Assembly: GCA_052034445.1 (NCBI GenBank)
Contig: JBPOIN010000021.1
Coordinates: forward strand, 1-7,530
DNA length: 7,530 nucleotides
DNA from: Sterolibacterium sp052034445
Lineage (GTDB): Bacteria; Pseudomonadota; Gammaproteobacteria; Burkholderiales; Rhodocyclaceae
Direction of reading: 5' to 3'
This document shows, piece by piece, positions 1 to 5,479 of the stretch. Below the pieces are notes generated by a model. That model saw nothing but the letters and a program-made list of their open reading frames with translations, was not told the origin of the DNA and did not search any database. Every line of letters begins with the position of its first letter. Position 1 is the first letter of the stretch. The position numbers and the translations under genes are program-made.

Positions 1-88
1 TCTGCACAATCCGCTCCTACCTCGCTACGCTTCACAAGCAAAAATTCAACCTTTTCCATGCGCTTGTCCATGCCCTACAAGGCAATGT

Positions 89-118
89 CCCTCAGCCTTG
101 CTTTAGCGTGAGGGCTGA
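89..118. repeat. Two overlapping, mutually exclusive inverted repeats
   Basis: CCCTCA (89-94) pairs with TGAGGG (109-114), and TCAGCC (92-97) pairs with GGCTGA (113-118). The arms overlap, so only one of the two stems can form at a time. They lie immediately upstream of the TACAAT box. They could be the terminator remnant of an upstream gene, a regulator-binding site, or chance. There is no U-tract. Confidence 0.35.
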
Positions 119-129
119 ATAGTTACAAT
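98..129 (+). promoter_or_regulatory. Candidate sigma-70 promoter for the HD-GYP gene
   Basis: TACAAT at 124-129 matches the -10 consensus at five of six positions. The -35 side is weak: TTTAGC (102-107) gives a 16-nt spacer with three matches, and TTGCTT (98-103) gives 20 nt, which is long. Transcription would start near 136, leaving a leader of about 190 nt before the HD-GYP start. It is the best promoter candidate in this region. Confidence 0.35.
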
Positions 130-287
130 CCATCCATGATTGAACACTGGCGGGAATTCGGGTCATGCAAAGAGGATCGCCATTCCCCCACGCAACCCGT
201 CACTCCCGCGCCGCTGCCGATGACAAGACCATAAGACCTGCAACCCTCCACCCGGCTTGAAACCATCACCCGAAGCGGCTACCCTGA

Positions 288-303
288 GGACGGCATTTCG
301 TCC
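288..303 (+). promoter_or_regulatory. Small hairpin in the HD-GYP leader
   Basis: GGACG (288-292) and CGTCC (299-303) form a perfect 5-bp stem around a 6-nt loop. It ends 14 nt before the Shine-Dalgarno-like AAGGTG (318-323). It could influence translation initiation, but a 5-bp stem in GC-rich DNA is also expected by chance. Confidence 0.25.
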
Positions 304-317
304 AACCTCCCGACTGC

Positions 318-323
318 AAGGTG
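318..323 (+). promoter_or_regulatory. Shine-Dalgarno AAGGTG that favours the GTG at 330
   Basis: Two in-frame GTG codons lie at 321 and 330. AAGGTG (318-323) differs from AAGGAG at one base and sits six bases before the GTG at 330. The GTG at 321 lies inside this motif and has no ribosome-binding site of its own at a usual distance. This favours 330 as the start. Confidence 0.5.
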
Positions 324-329
324 ACCACC

Positions 330-1550
330 GTGACCACTGACCCCGCTGCCAGCGAAATTTACGCTCACGCCGACGCGCTCGACATCCTGCACCGCGAGAG
401 TTCGCTCGATCAGAAGCTCGCGGCGATTCATGAATCGCTGTATTCGATCCTGCACTGCGTGGATCGCATTTCGGTGGCGACCTATGACCCGGCCACCGAT
501 CTGCTGAAGACCTTTCTGGCCAGTTCGCCGGGACGCAGCGAGCTGGTGCGTTATGAAGCGCGGCTGGCGGACACGGCATCGCTGCGCGAGATTCTCGCCG
601 TCGGCAAGCCACGCCTGGTCAGGAGCCTGGATCTGTTCCAGGAAGGTCAGCACCTGCACACCAAGATCATCGCCGAAGAAGGCTATCACTACAGCTACAC
701 AACGCCGATGTATCTGCGCGGCGCTTTCTGCGGCTTCATCTTTTTCAACTCGCGCAGTCAGGGGCCGCTCGAAGGCGCGGCGCTGGATACGCTGGACGTG
801 TTCGCGCATCTGATTTCCGCCCTCGTCACGGCGGAACTGCTGTCGGTGCGCATACTCACGGCGGCGCTGAAAACCGCGCACGACATGGTGCATTACCGCG
901 ATCCGGAGACCGGTTCGCATATCGACCGCATGGCGCGCTATTCGCGTCTGATCGCCCAGCATCTGGCGGCCACCGGCAGCGCCGATCTGAGCGACGAAAC
1001 CATCGAGCGCATTTTTCAATTCGCTCCGCTGCACGATCTCGGCAAACTGGCGATCCCCGACCGCATCCTGCTCAAGGAGGGCCAGTTGTCCTCCGAGGAA
1101 CGCAGCCAGATGCAGCAACACACACTGTTCGGCGAACGCATGATCAAGGACATCGAGAACAATTTCGACCTGCACCACATCGCCGGGCTCGAACTTCTCG
1201 AACACATCGCCGCCGCGCATCATGAGGCCATGGACGGCAGCGGCTACCCGCTCGGCCTGCATGGCGAACAGATTCCGCTCGAAGCGCGCATCATCGCGGT
1301 GGCCGACATTTTCGATGCGCTGACCACCGCGCGCCCCTACAAGGTGTCGTGGAGCAACGAGGAAGCGTTTGCCTGGCTGCGCACGCTGGCGCGCACCAAG
1401 CTCGACGAGCGTTGCGTCGAAGCCTTGATTTACAACGCGCCGAAAATCAAGGAAATCCAGGCCCAGTTCGCCGACGAGGAGCAGCACCCCGCGCCTGCCG
1501 ACCCCGACCAGGCGGCAGCACAGTCAAGTTTCCGAGCCAGCCTGCCGTAA
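330..1550 (+). CDS. HD-GYP domain cyclic-di-GMP phosphodiesterase with N-terminal GAF-like sensor
   Basis: The 406-residue protein is predicted to be cytosolic, with no signal peptide or membrane segment. Residues about 20-170 look like a GAF-type sensor domain (alternating strands, then a helix leading out). Residues about 180-365 are a complete HD-GYP domain. It carries ETGSH (from E193), the HDLGKLAIPD motif with the H235-D236 metal pair, a downstream H in MQQHTLFG, the HHEAMDGSGYP motif with G305-Y306-P307, and the RIIAVADIFDALTTARPYK signature. All canonical metal-binding and GYP residues are present, so it should be an active phosphodiesterase turning c-di-GMP into pGpG/GMP; activity is inferred. 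The last 30 or so residues are a Pro/Ala-rich tail. The start at 330 is chosen for the AAGGTG motif; the GTG at 321 would add three residues. The ligand of the sensor domain is unknown. An HDOD gene follows after 84 nt. Confidence 0.93.
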   Translation: MTTDPAASEIYAHADALDILHRESSLDQKLAAIHESLYSILHCVDRISVATYDPATDLLKTFLASSPGRSELVRYEARLADTASLREILAVGKPRLVRSLDLFQEGQHLHTKIIAEEGYHYSYTTPMYLRGAFCGFIFFNSRSQGPLEGAALDTLDVFAHLISALVTAELLSVRILTAALKTAHDMVHYRDPETGSHIDRMARYSRLIAQHLAATGSADLSDETIERIFQFAPLHDLGKLAIPDRILLKEGQLSSEERSQMQQHTLFGERMIKDIENNFDLHHIAGLELLEHIAAAHHEAMDGSGYPLGLHGEQIPLEARIIAVADIFDALTTARPYKVSWSNEEAFAWLRTLARTKLDERCVEALIYNAPKIKEIQAQFADEEQHPAPADPDQAAAQSSFRASLP

Positions 1551-1634
1551 TAAGCCATAGCAAGCAAGAATCGTTTCGAGCCAATACCAACACCAACGGC
1601 TACAGACAAACAGCCAGCGAATCAGGGGCCTCGA

Positions 1635-2510
1635 ATGGATGAGCGAAAAAAACGTTGGGGCTTCGAGCAATGGGCGGCCTATTTCGAAACCAAGAATCTG
1701 CCCGTGATGCCCAAGTCGAAACAGCTGGTGCAGGCCCTTGAGGAAGCAAAGGGCGATGAGCTGGCATTTTCCGATCTGGCTCCGGTCGTGCTCGACGATC
1801 CCCTGCTGTGCCTGCGCGTACTGCGCGCCGCCGAGAAAAAACGCACCCAGCGGCTGGGCAACGAAACCACCACCACGCTCGCCGCCATCATGCAGCTGGG
1901 CATCACCGGCTTCAAGCAGATGCTGTTCGATAGCGACGAAGTCGATCTCGACAATGCCGGCCTGGTGAGCGTCGAACAACGCAGCTCCTACGCGGCGCAG
2001 ATTGCGCTGCGCTGGGCCGCCCAGCGCAGCGACCTGAACCCGGCCGAAGTAGCCCTTGCCGCCCTGCTCTCGGACACCGGCGAACTGCTGCTCTGGGTGT
2101 ATGAGGCCGAACTGCCACAGGCAGCGCTCGACGAGCTGCACTCGGGGCGCGCCAAGCGCTCAACCCAAGCGCAAAGCCAGACCTGCGGTTTCAGCTTCAA
2201 GGAACTGACGATCCGCTGTTGCGAAATCTGGAATCTGCCGAGCCTGCTGCGCCAGTTGTTGCGCGGCGCAGAAAACGAGCGCGCCCAATTGACGCGCATC
2301 TGCTCGAATCTCGCACGCCACCTGACCAGCGTCGACGCTGCCTCGGATCTGGCGCTGATCGACGATCTGGTCGCCGCGCACAAGCTGCTGCCGACCAGCA
2401 GCCTCGAATGGCTGGTGGGCGAACTGCCGGCCCTGAGCGCCGAGAAAAAACAGCAAATCATCGCCCAGGCCAACGAAGCCGGCTGGGATAAATGGGCGCC
2501 GTCGATCTGA
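1635..2510 (+). CDS. HDOD domain-containing protein
   Basis: The 291-residue protein has an HDOD-type domain over residues about 18-230. Visible marks are the opening LPVMPKSKQLVQAL, a DLAPVVLDDPLLCLRVLRAA helix pair, the TTLAAIMQLGITGFKQML segment, and a LLSDTGELLLW stretch where true HD enzymes carry the HD pair. HDOD domains are relatives of HD phosphohydrolases that generally lack the catalytic residues and act as regulatory or scaffold modules, often near c-di-GMP, chemotaxis or stress signalling genes. The exact partner cannot be read from the sequence. The ATG start is supported by AGGGGC (1624-1629) five bases upstream. It lies 84 nt after the HD-GYP gene with no terminator visible between them, so co-transcription is likely though unproven. 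There is no output domain such as GGDEF or EAL, and no membrane segment or signal peptide. Family assignment is good; the cellular role is unknown. Confidence 0.85.
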   Translation: MDERKKRWGFEQWAAYFETKNLPVMPKSKQLVQALEEAKGDELAFSDLAPVVLDDPLLCLRVLRAAEKKRTQRLGNETTTTLAAIMQLGITGFKQMLFDSDEVDLDNAGLVSVEQRSSYAAQIALRWAAQRSDLNPAEVALAALLSDTGELLLWVYEAELPQAALDELHSGRAKRSTQAQSQTCGFSFKELTIRCCEIWNLPSLLRQLLRGAENERAQLTRICSNLARHLTSVDAASDLALIDDLVAAHKLLPTSSLEWLVGELPALSAEKKQQIIAQANEAGWDKWAPSI

Positions 2511-2517
2511 TCCACCA

Positions 2518-2545
2518 TGGATTCGCACTGATTCCCAGCTAAAAT
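2518..2545 (+). promoter_or_regulatory. Candidate sigma-70 promoter for the cNMP-binding gene
   Basis: TAAAAT (2540-2545) is a five-of-six match to the -10 box, placed 30 nt after the HDOD stop. The best -35 is TGGATT (2518-2523) with a 16-nt spacer and only three matches. It would start transcription near 2552 and let the cNMP-binding gene, perhaps with parE, be expressed apart from the HDOD gene. Confidence 0.35.
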
Positions 2546-2629
2546 CCGCCATTCCCGTCCAGCGCTGCCCGGACCACGCAACAACGAAAAACACCAAGCC
2601 ATGGATTCAGATCCAGGAGAATTCGCACG

Positions 2630-3085
2630 ATGAGCACCCAGATTGCCGACCAGCTTGAAGGTCTCCCGCTGTTTCAGGATTTTTCCTATGCCGAACTGCG
2701 GGGCATTGCCCGCTATCTGCTGCCGGAAAAATACCCCAAGGGCGAAATCATCTTCCGCGAGGGCGATCCCGGCAGTTTCATGTTCATCCTGATCTCGGGA
2801 CGCATGGCCATCATCAAGGGCGGCGAACATGGCCAGCAACTGCTGTCCTACGAGGGCCAGGGCCGCATCGTTGGCGAAATGGCGCTGCTCGACCACGAGA
2901 AACGCTCGGCGACCTGCACCGTCGACGACGACTGCGAACTGCTCAAGCTGACCCAAGAAGGCCTCAAGCGCCTCGCCGACGAACATCCCGCGCTGGCCTA
3001 TCACTTCATGCACTGCCTGGCCCTGCTGCTCTCCAAGCGCCTGCGCCGCGCCTCCGGCATCATGGCCGACTTTCTCGGCAATTAA
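2630..3085 (+). CDS. Stand-alone cyclic-nucleotide-binding domain protein (CRP-type sensor without HTH)
   Basis: The 151-residue protein is almost entirely one cNMP-binding beta-barrel, residues about 12-135. It shows PLFQDFSYAELRGIARYL at the entry, KGEIIFREGDPGSFMFILISG in the barrel, and a phosphate-binding cassette GEMALLDHEKRSATCTV with E83, R92 and S93 at the positions that contact the cyclic nucleotide in CRP. It then ends in a short C-helix (LLLSKRLRRAS). The helix-turn-helix domain of CRP/FNR regulators is absent, so it is not a DNA-binding regulator by itself; it probably acts through protein contacts after binding a cyclic nucleotide. The intact cassette suggests that it does bind one; whether cAMP, cGMP or another cannot be told. 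The start is firm: AGGAGA (2615-2620) lies nine bases before the ATG. A 10-codon ORF at 2601-2633 ends in an ATGA overlap with this start. parE follows after 83 nt. Confidence 0.9.
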   Translation: MSTQIADQLEGLPLFQDFSYAELRGIARYLLPEKYPKGEIIFREGDPGSFMFILISGRMAIIKGGEHGQQLLSYEGQGRIVGEMALLDHEKRSATCTVDDDCELLKLTQEGLKRLADEHPALAYHFMHCLALLLSKRLRRASGIMADFLGN

Positions 3086-3129
3086 GACCGCCCCGTTATC
3101 ACCGCTGCCGTCCGCGAGCGGGCAATTCG

Positions 3130-3155
3130 AGCCAGCGCCCGGCGTCGGGCCGGCT
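3130..3155 (+). promoter_or_regulatory. GC-rich hairpin just upstream of the parE ribosome-binding site
   Basis: An inner stem GCCCG (3137-3141)/CGGGC (3146-3150) with a GCGT loop is extended by an outer AGCC (3130-3133)/GGCT (3152-3155) stem across a small internal loop. It stops three bases before the AGGA Shine-Dalgarno (3159-3162). There is no U-tract, so it is unlikely to be an intrinsic terminator. It could affect parE translation or mRNA processing. Confidence 0.35.
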
Positions 3156-3168
3156 CCCAGGAATCCAC

Positions 3169-5145
3169 ATGGCCAAACAGACTTACGACGAATCCTCCTT
3201 CCGCGTCCTCAAGGGACTCGAACCGGTGCGCGAGCGCCCGGGCATGTACACCGAAACCTCCTCGCCGACCCACATCCTGCAGGAAGTCATCGACAACGCC
3301 GCCGACGAAGCGCTCGCCGGCCATGCGCGCAACATCCATGTGCTGCTGCATCTGGACGGCTCGGCGACAGTCACCGATAACGGGCGCGGCATTCCGGTCG
3401 GCCTGCATCCCGAGGAAAAAATCCCCGTGGTCGTGCTGGCCTTCACGCGCCTGCACGCCGGCGGCAAGTTCGACAAGAAGGCCGGCAACAGCGCCTACGC
3501 ATTTTCGGGCGGCCTGCATGGCGTCGGCGTCGCGGTCACCAACGCCCTGAGCACACGCGTCGAAGTCGAAATCCGCCGTGACGGCAAGATCCACACCGTG
3601 TCGTTCGCGGACGGCGGCGAACACATCTCGGCGCTCGACATCGTCGGCGAAGCCAGGAAGCAGACCGGCACGCGCGTGCGCATCTGGCCCGACGCCAAGT
3701 ATTTCGATTCGGCGAAGTTCAACCTCGCCACGCTCGAACGCGCGCTGCGCTCGAAAGCCGTGCTGCTGCCCGGCGTCGCCGTGCAGCTCGACATCGAGCA
3801 AGCCGATGGCAGCATGGCCAGCAAATCCTGGGCCTACCAGGACGGCATTCGCGGCTACCTGGCCGACATCGCCGGAGACAGCGAATCCGTCGCACCGCTG
3901 TTCACGGGCGAGCGCTACGCCACCGAAGACGGCGATTACGCCATCGGCGAAGGCGCCGCCTGGGCGCTCGGCTGGTATGCCGAAGGCGCGCCGACGCCCG
4001 AATCCTACGTTAACCTGATCCCGACGCCGCTCGGCGGCACGCACGAATCCGGCCTGCGCGCCGGCGTCTTCGAGGCCGTCAAATCCTTCGTCGAACATCA
4101 CGCTCTGCTGCCGCGCGGCGTGAAGATGCAACAGGAGGATGTCTGCAGCCGCATGGCCTACATCCTCTCGGTACGCCTGCTCGACCCGCAGTTCCAGGGG
4201 CAGATCAAGGAAAAGCTGAATAGCCGCGAAGCCGTCAAGCTGGTGTCCGGCATCGTCCGCGACCTGCTCGAAAGCTGGCTCAACGGCCATGTCGAACACG
4301 GCAAGGTGATTGCGGAACTCGCCATCAAACAGGCGCTGGCACGGCAGAAATCGGCGCAGAAGGTCGAGAAGCGCAAGTCCTCGGGCGTGGCCGTGCTGCC
4401 CGGCAAACTCTCGGATTGCGAATCGGAAGACATCGCCTGCAACGAGCTGTTCCTCGTCGAAGGCGATTCCGCCGGCGGCTCGGCCAAGCAGGGGCGCGAC
4501 CGCGAGATCCAGGCGATCCTGCCGCTGCGCGGCAAGGTGCAGAACTCCTTCGAAATCGACGCCGGCCAACTCTACGCCAACCGTGAAATCCACGACATCG
4601 CCGTAGCGCTCGGCGTCGAACCGCACGCCGCCGATGCACCCGACAGCGTGCTGGCCAACCTGCGCTATGGCAAGGTCATCATCATGGCCGACGCCGACGT
4701 CGACGGCAGCCACATCCAGACGCTGCTGCTGACGCTGTTCTACCGCCACTTCCCCAAGCTGATCGACAACAGCCATGTCTGGATCGCCCAGCCGCCGCTG
4801 TACCGTGTCGACGTCGCCGCGCAAGGCAAGGGCAAGCCCGCCAAGCGCCTGTATGCGCTCGACGAAGGCGAGCTCGAAGCCATCACCGAACGCCTGGCCA
4901 AGGAAAAAGTCTCCCCCAACCACATCGAAGTCGGCCGCTTCAAAGGCCTCGGCGAAATGAACCCGCAACAGCTGCGCGAAACCTCGATGGACCCGGCGAC
5001 GCGACGCATGCTGCGCGTCGCCCTGCGCCCCGGCGCCATTGATGAAACCCGACGCATCTTCAGCCTGCTGATGGCCAAGGGCGAATCCGGCGGCCGCCGC
5101 GAATGGATGGAAAAGAAAGGCAGCATCGTCGAAGCCGACGTCTGA
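3169..5145 (+). CDS. parE: DNA topoisomerase IV subunit B (ParE)
   Basis: The 658-residue protein is a complete type IIA topoisomerase ATPase/TOPRIM subunit. With ParC it decatenates replicated chromosomes using ATP. The GHKL ATPase region (about 1-220) has E39 and N43 in EVIDNAADEAL, D70NGRG, and GGLHGVGV (114-121). The transducer region (about 220-400) has the GGTHESG loop and the switch lysine K347, here in a Gln-Ile-Lys triplet where E. coli ParE has Gln-Thr-Lys. The TOPRIM region has EGDSAGGSAKQ (E431), PLRGK (K456) and DADVDG (D508, D510, D512). The C-terminal FKGLGEMNPQQLRETSMDP block is standard. Its length of about 650, and the absence of the roughly 170-residue insert of proteobacterial GyrB, fit ParE rather than GyrB. 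The start is supported by AGGA (3159-3162) six bases before the ATG. The partner gene parC is not immediately downstream. Confidence 0.97.
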   Translation: MAKQTYDESSFRVLKGLEPVRERPGMYTETSSPTHILQEVIDNAADEALAGHARNIHVLLHLDGSATVTDNGRGIPVGLHPEEKIPVVVLAFTRLHAGGKFDKKAGNSAYAFSGGLHGVGVAVTNALSTRVEVEIRRDGKIHTVSFADGGEHISALDIVGEARKQTGTRVRIWPDAKYFDSAKFNLATLERALRSKAVLLPGVAVQLDIEQADGSMASKSWAYQDGIRGYLADIAGDSESVAPLFTGERYATEDGDYAIGEGAAWALGWYAEGAPTPESYVNLIPTPLGGTHESGLRAGVFEAVKSFVEHHALLPRGVKMQQEDVCSRMAYILSVRLLDPQFQGQIKEKLNSREAVKLVSGIVRDLLESWLNGHVEHGKVIAELAIKQALARQKSAQKVEKRKSSGVAVLPGKLSDCESEDIACNELFLVEGDSAGGSAKQGRDREIQAILPLRGKVQNSFEIDAGQLYANREIHDIAVALGVEPHAADAPDSVLANLRYGKVIIMADADVDGSHIQTLLLTLFYRHFPKLIDNSHVWIAQPPLYRVDVAAQGKGKPAKRLYALDEGELEAITERLAKEKVSPNHIEVGRFKGLGEMNPQQLRETSMDPATRRMLRVALRPGAIDETRRIFSLLMAKGESGGRREWMEKKGSIVEADV

Positions 5146-5204
5146 CCCGCCGCACGCCCGCCATCGCATCCATCGACAAACGACCGTATGCACACTTCTT
5201 GAAC

Positions 5205-5230
5205 GATCGCCGCACGCGCCGGTCTTCTTT
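5205..5230 (+). terminator. Candidate intrinsic terminator after parE
   Basis: GATCG (5205-5209) pairs with CGGTC (5220-5224, one G-T pair). A C-C mismatch and a CG/CG inner stem around a CACG loop follow. The hairpin is followed directly by TTCTTT (5225-5230). It starts 59 nt after the parE stop. The stem is modest and the U-tract interrupted, so it is likely but not certain. Confidence 0.4.
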
Positions 5231-5353
5231 CAGCGTAAAGCAATCCTAATAAAGCCGGGTTGACGTCACGGGTACAGCGAACGTCCGTCGCCGCCCCTTG
5301 TATTTCCGCGCCACATGGCTGCTTCCGTGTCCTTCCTTCGGCCCCTGAAGCTG

Positions 5354-5369
5354 GAATGACATGGCATTC
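5354..5369. repeat. Short inverted repeat GAATG-N6-CATTC
   Basis: GAATG (5354-5358) and CATTC (5365-5369) are a perfect 5-bp inverted repeat with 6-nt spacing, upstream of apeB. The symmetry and spacing would suit a dimeric regulator, but no family is recognised and chance is possible. Confidence 0.25.
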
Positions 5370-5479
5370 AAGTCCTTGTAGATATTCGCCGTGAAGGGAA
5401 AATGCTGCCAGCGATTGACTTGCTCGGCGACCGGAAAGCACGCTCCGGCAGCGCGTCCTCTTGTATGCTGTGCACCTTC

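Larger units (their letters stand above)
1..329. other. Upstream non-coding region before the HD-GYP gene
   Basis: No gene is convincingly supported here. The stretch holds overlapping inverted repeats (89-118), a TACAAT -10-like box (124-129) and a small hairpin (288-303) just before the HD-GYP start. A minus-strand ATG at 69-71 opens a frame that runs off the left edge (about 23 codons), and a loose TTGTAA/TAAAGC promoter-like pair with 17-nt spacing lies before it. Without more sequence it cannot be told from chance. A 32-codon plus-strand ORF at 136-234 starts exactly where transcription from the TACAAT box would begin, but it has no Shine-Dalgarno and no recognisable product. I saw no GEMM-type c-di-GMP riboswitch core. 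Confidence 0.5.
5146..5479. other. Intergenic region between parE and apeB
   Basis: These 334 nt contain no supported gene. They hold a candidate parE terminator (5205-5230), a TGACGTCA palindrome (5261-5268) and an inverted repeat (5354-5369). The aminopeptidase frame is open from an ATG at 5402, but the residues before about 5480 do not resemble the family. A -10-like TATGCT (5464-5469) lies 10 nt before the preferred apeB start, without a good -35. No parC remnant was recognised. Confidence 0.5.

Noticed and set aside
1..71. Minus-strand partial gene starting at the ATG at 69-71
   Set aside because: Only about 23 codons are visible and the AGGG is one base from the ATG. It may be real but cannot be supported from this window.
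136..320. c-di-GMP riboswitch in the HD-GYP leader
   Set aside because: The leader is long enough, but I could not find the conserved GEMM core or its paired arms.
279..1487. Minus-strand open frame of 402 codons opposite the HD-GYP gene
   Set aside because: Shadow of a gene with complete catalytic motifs; low-complexity residue mix and no recognisable domain.
1988..3013. Minus-strand open frame of 341 codons across the HDOD and cNMP-binding genes
   Set aside because: It spans two well-supported plus-strand genes and their intergenic region, with no domain of its own.
3082..5193. Minus-strand open frame of 703 codons opposite parE
   Set aside because: It is the antisense shadow of parE, open only because of the G/C third-position bias. 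parE has every expected motif; this frame has none and no ribosome-binding site.
5261..5268. TGACGTCA palindrome as a regulator site
   Set aside because: An 8-bp palindrome is expected by chance. The adjoining TTGACG has no -10 box at 16-18 nt.
4740..5441. Minus-strand open frame of 233 codons running from parE into the intergenic region
   Set aside because: Mostly parE antisense; the intergenic part shows no family resemblance and no start signals.
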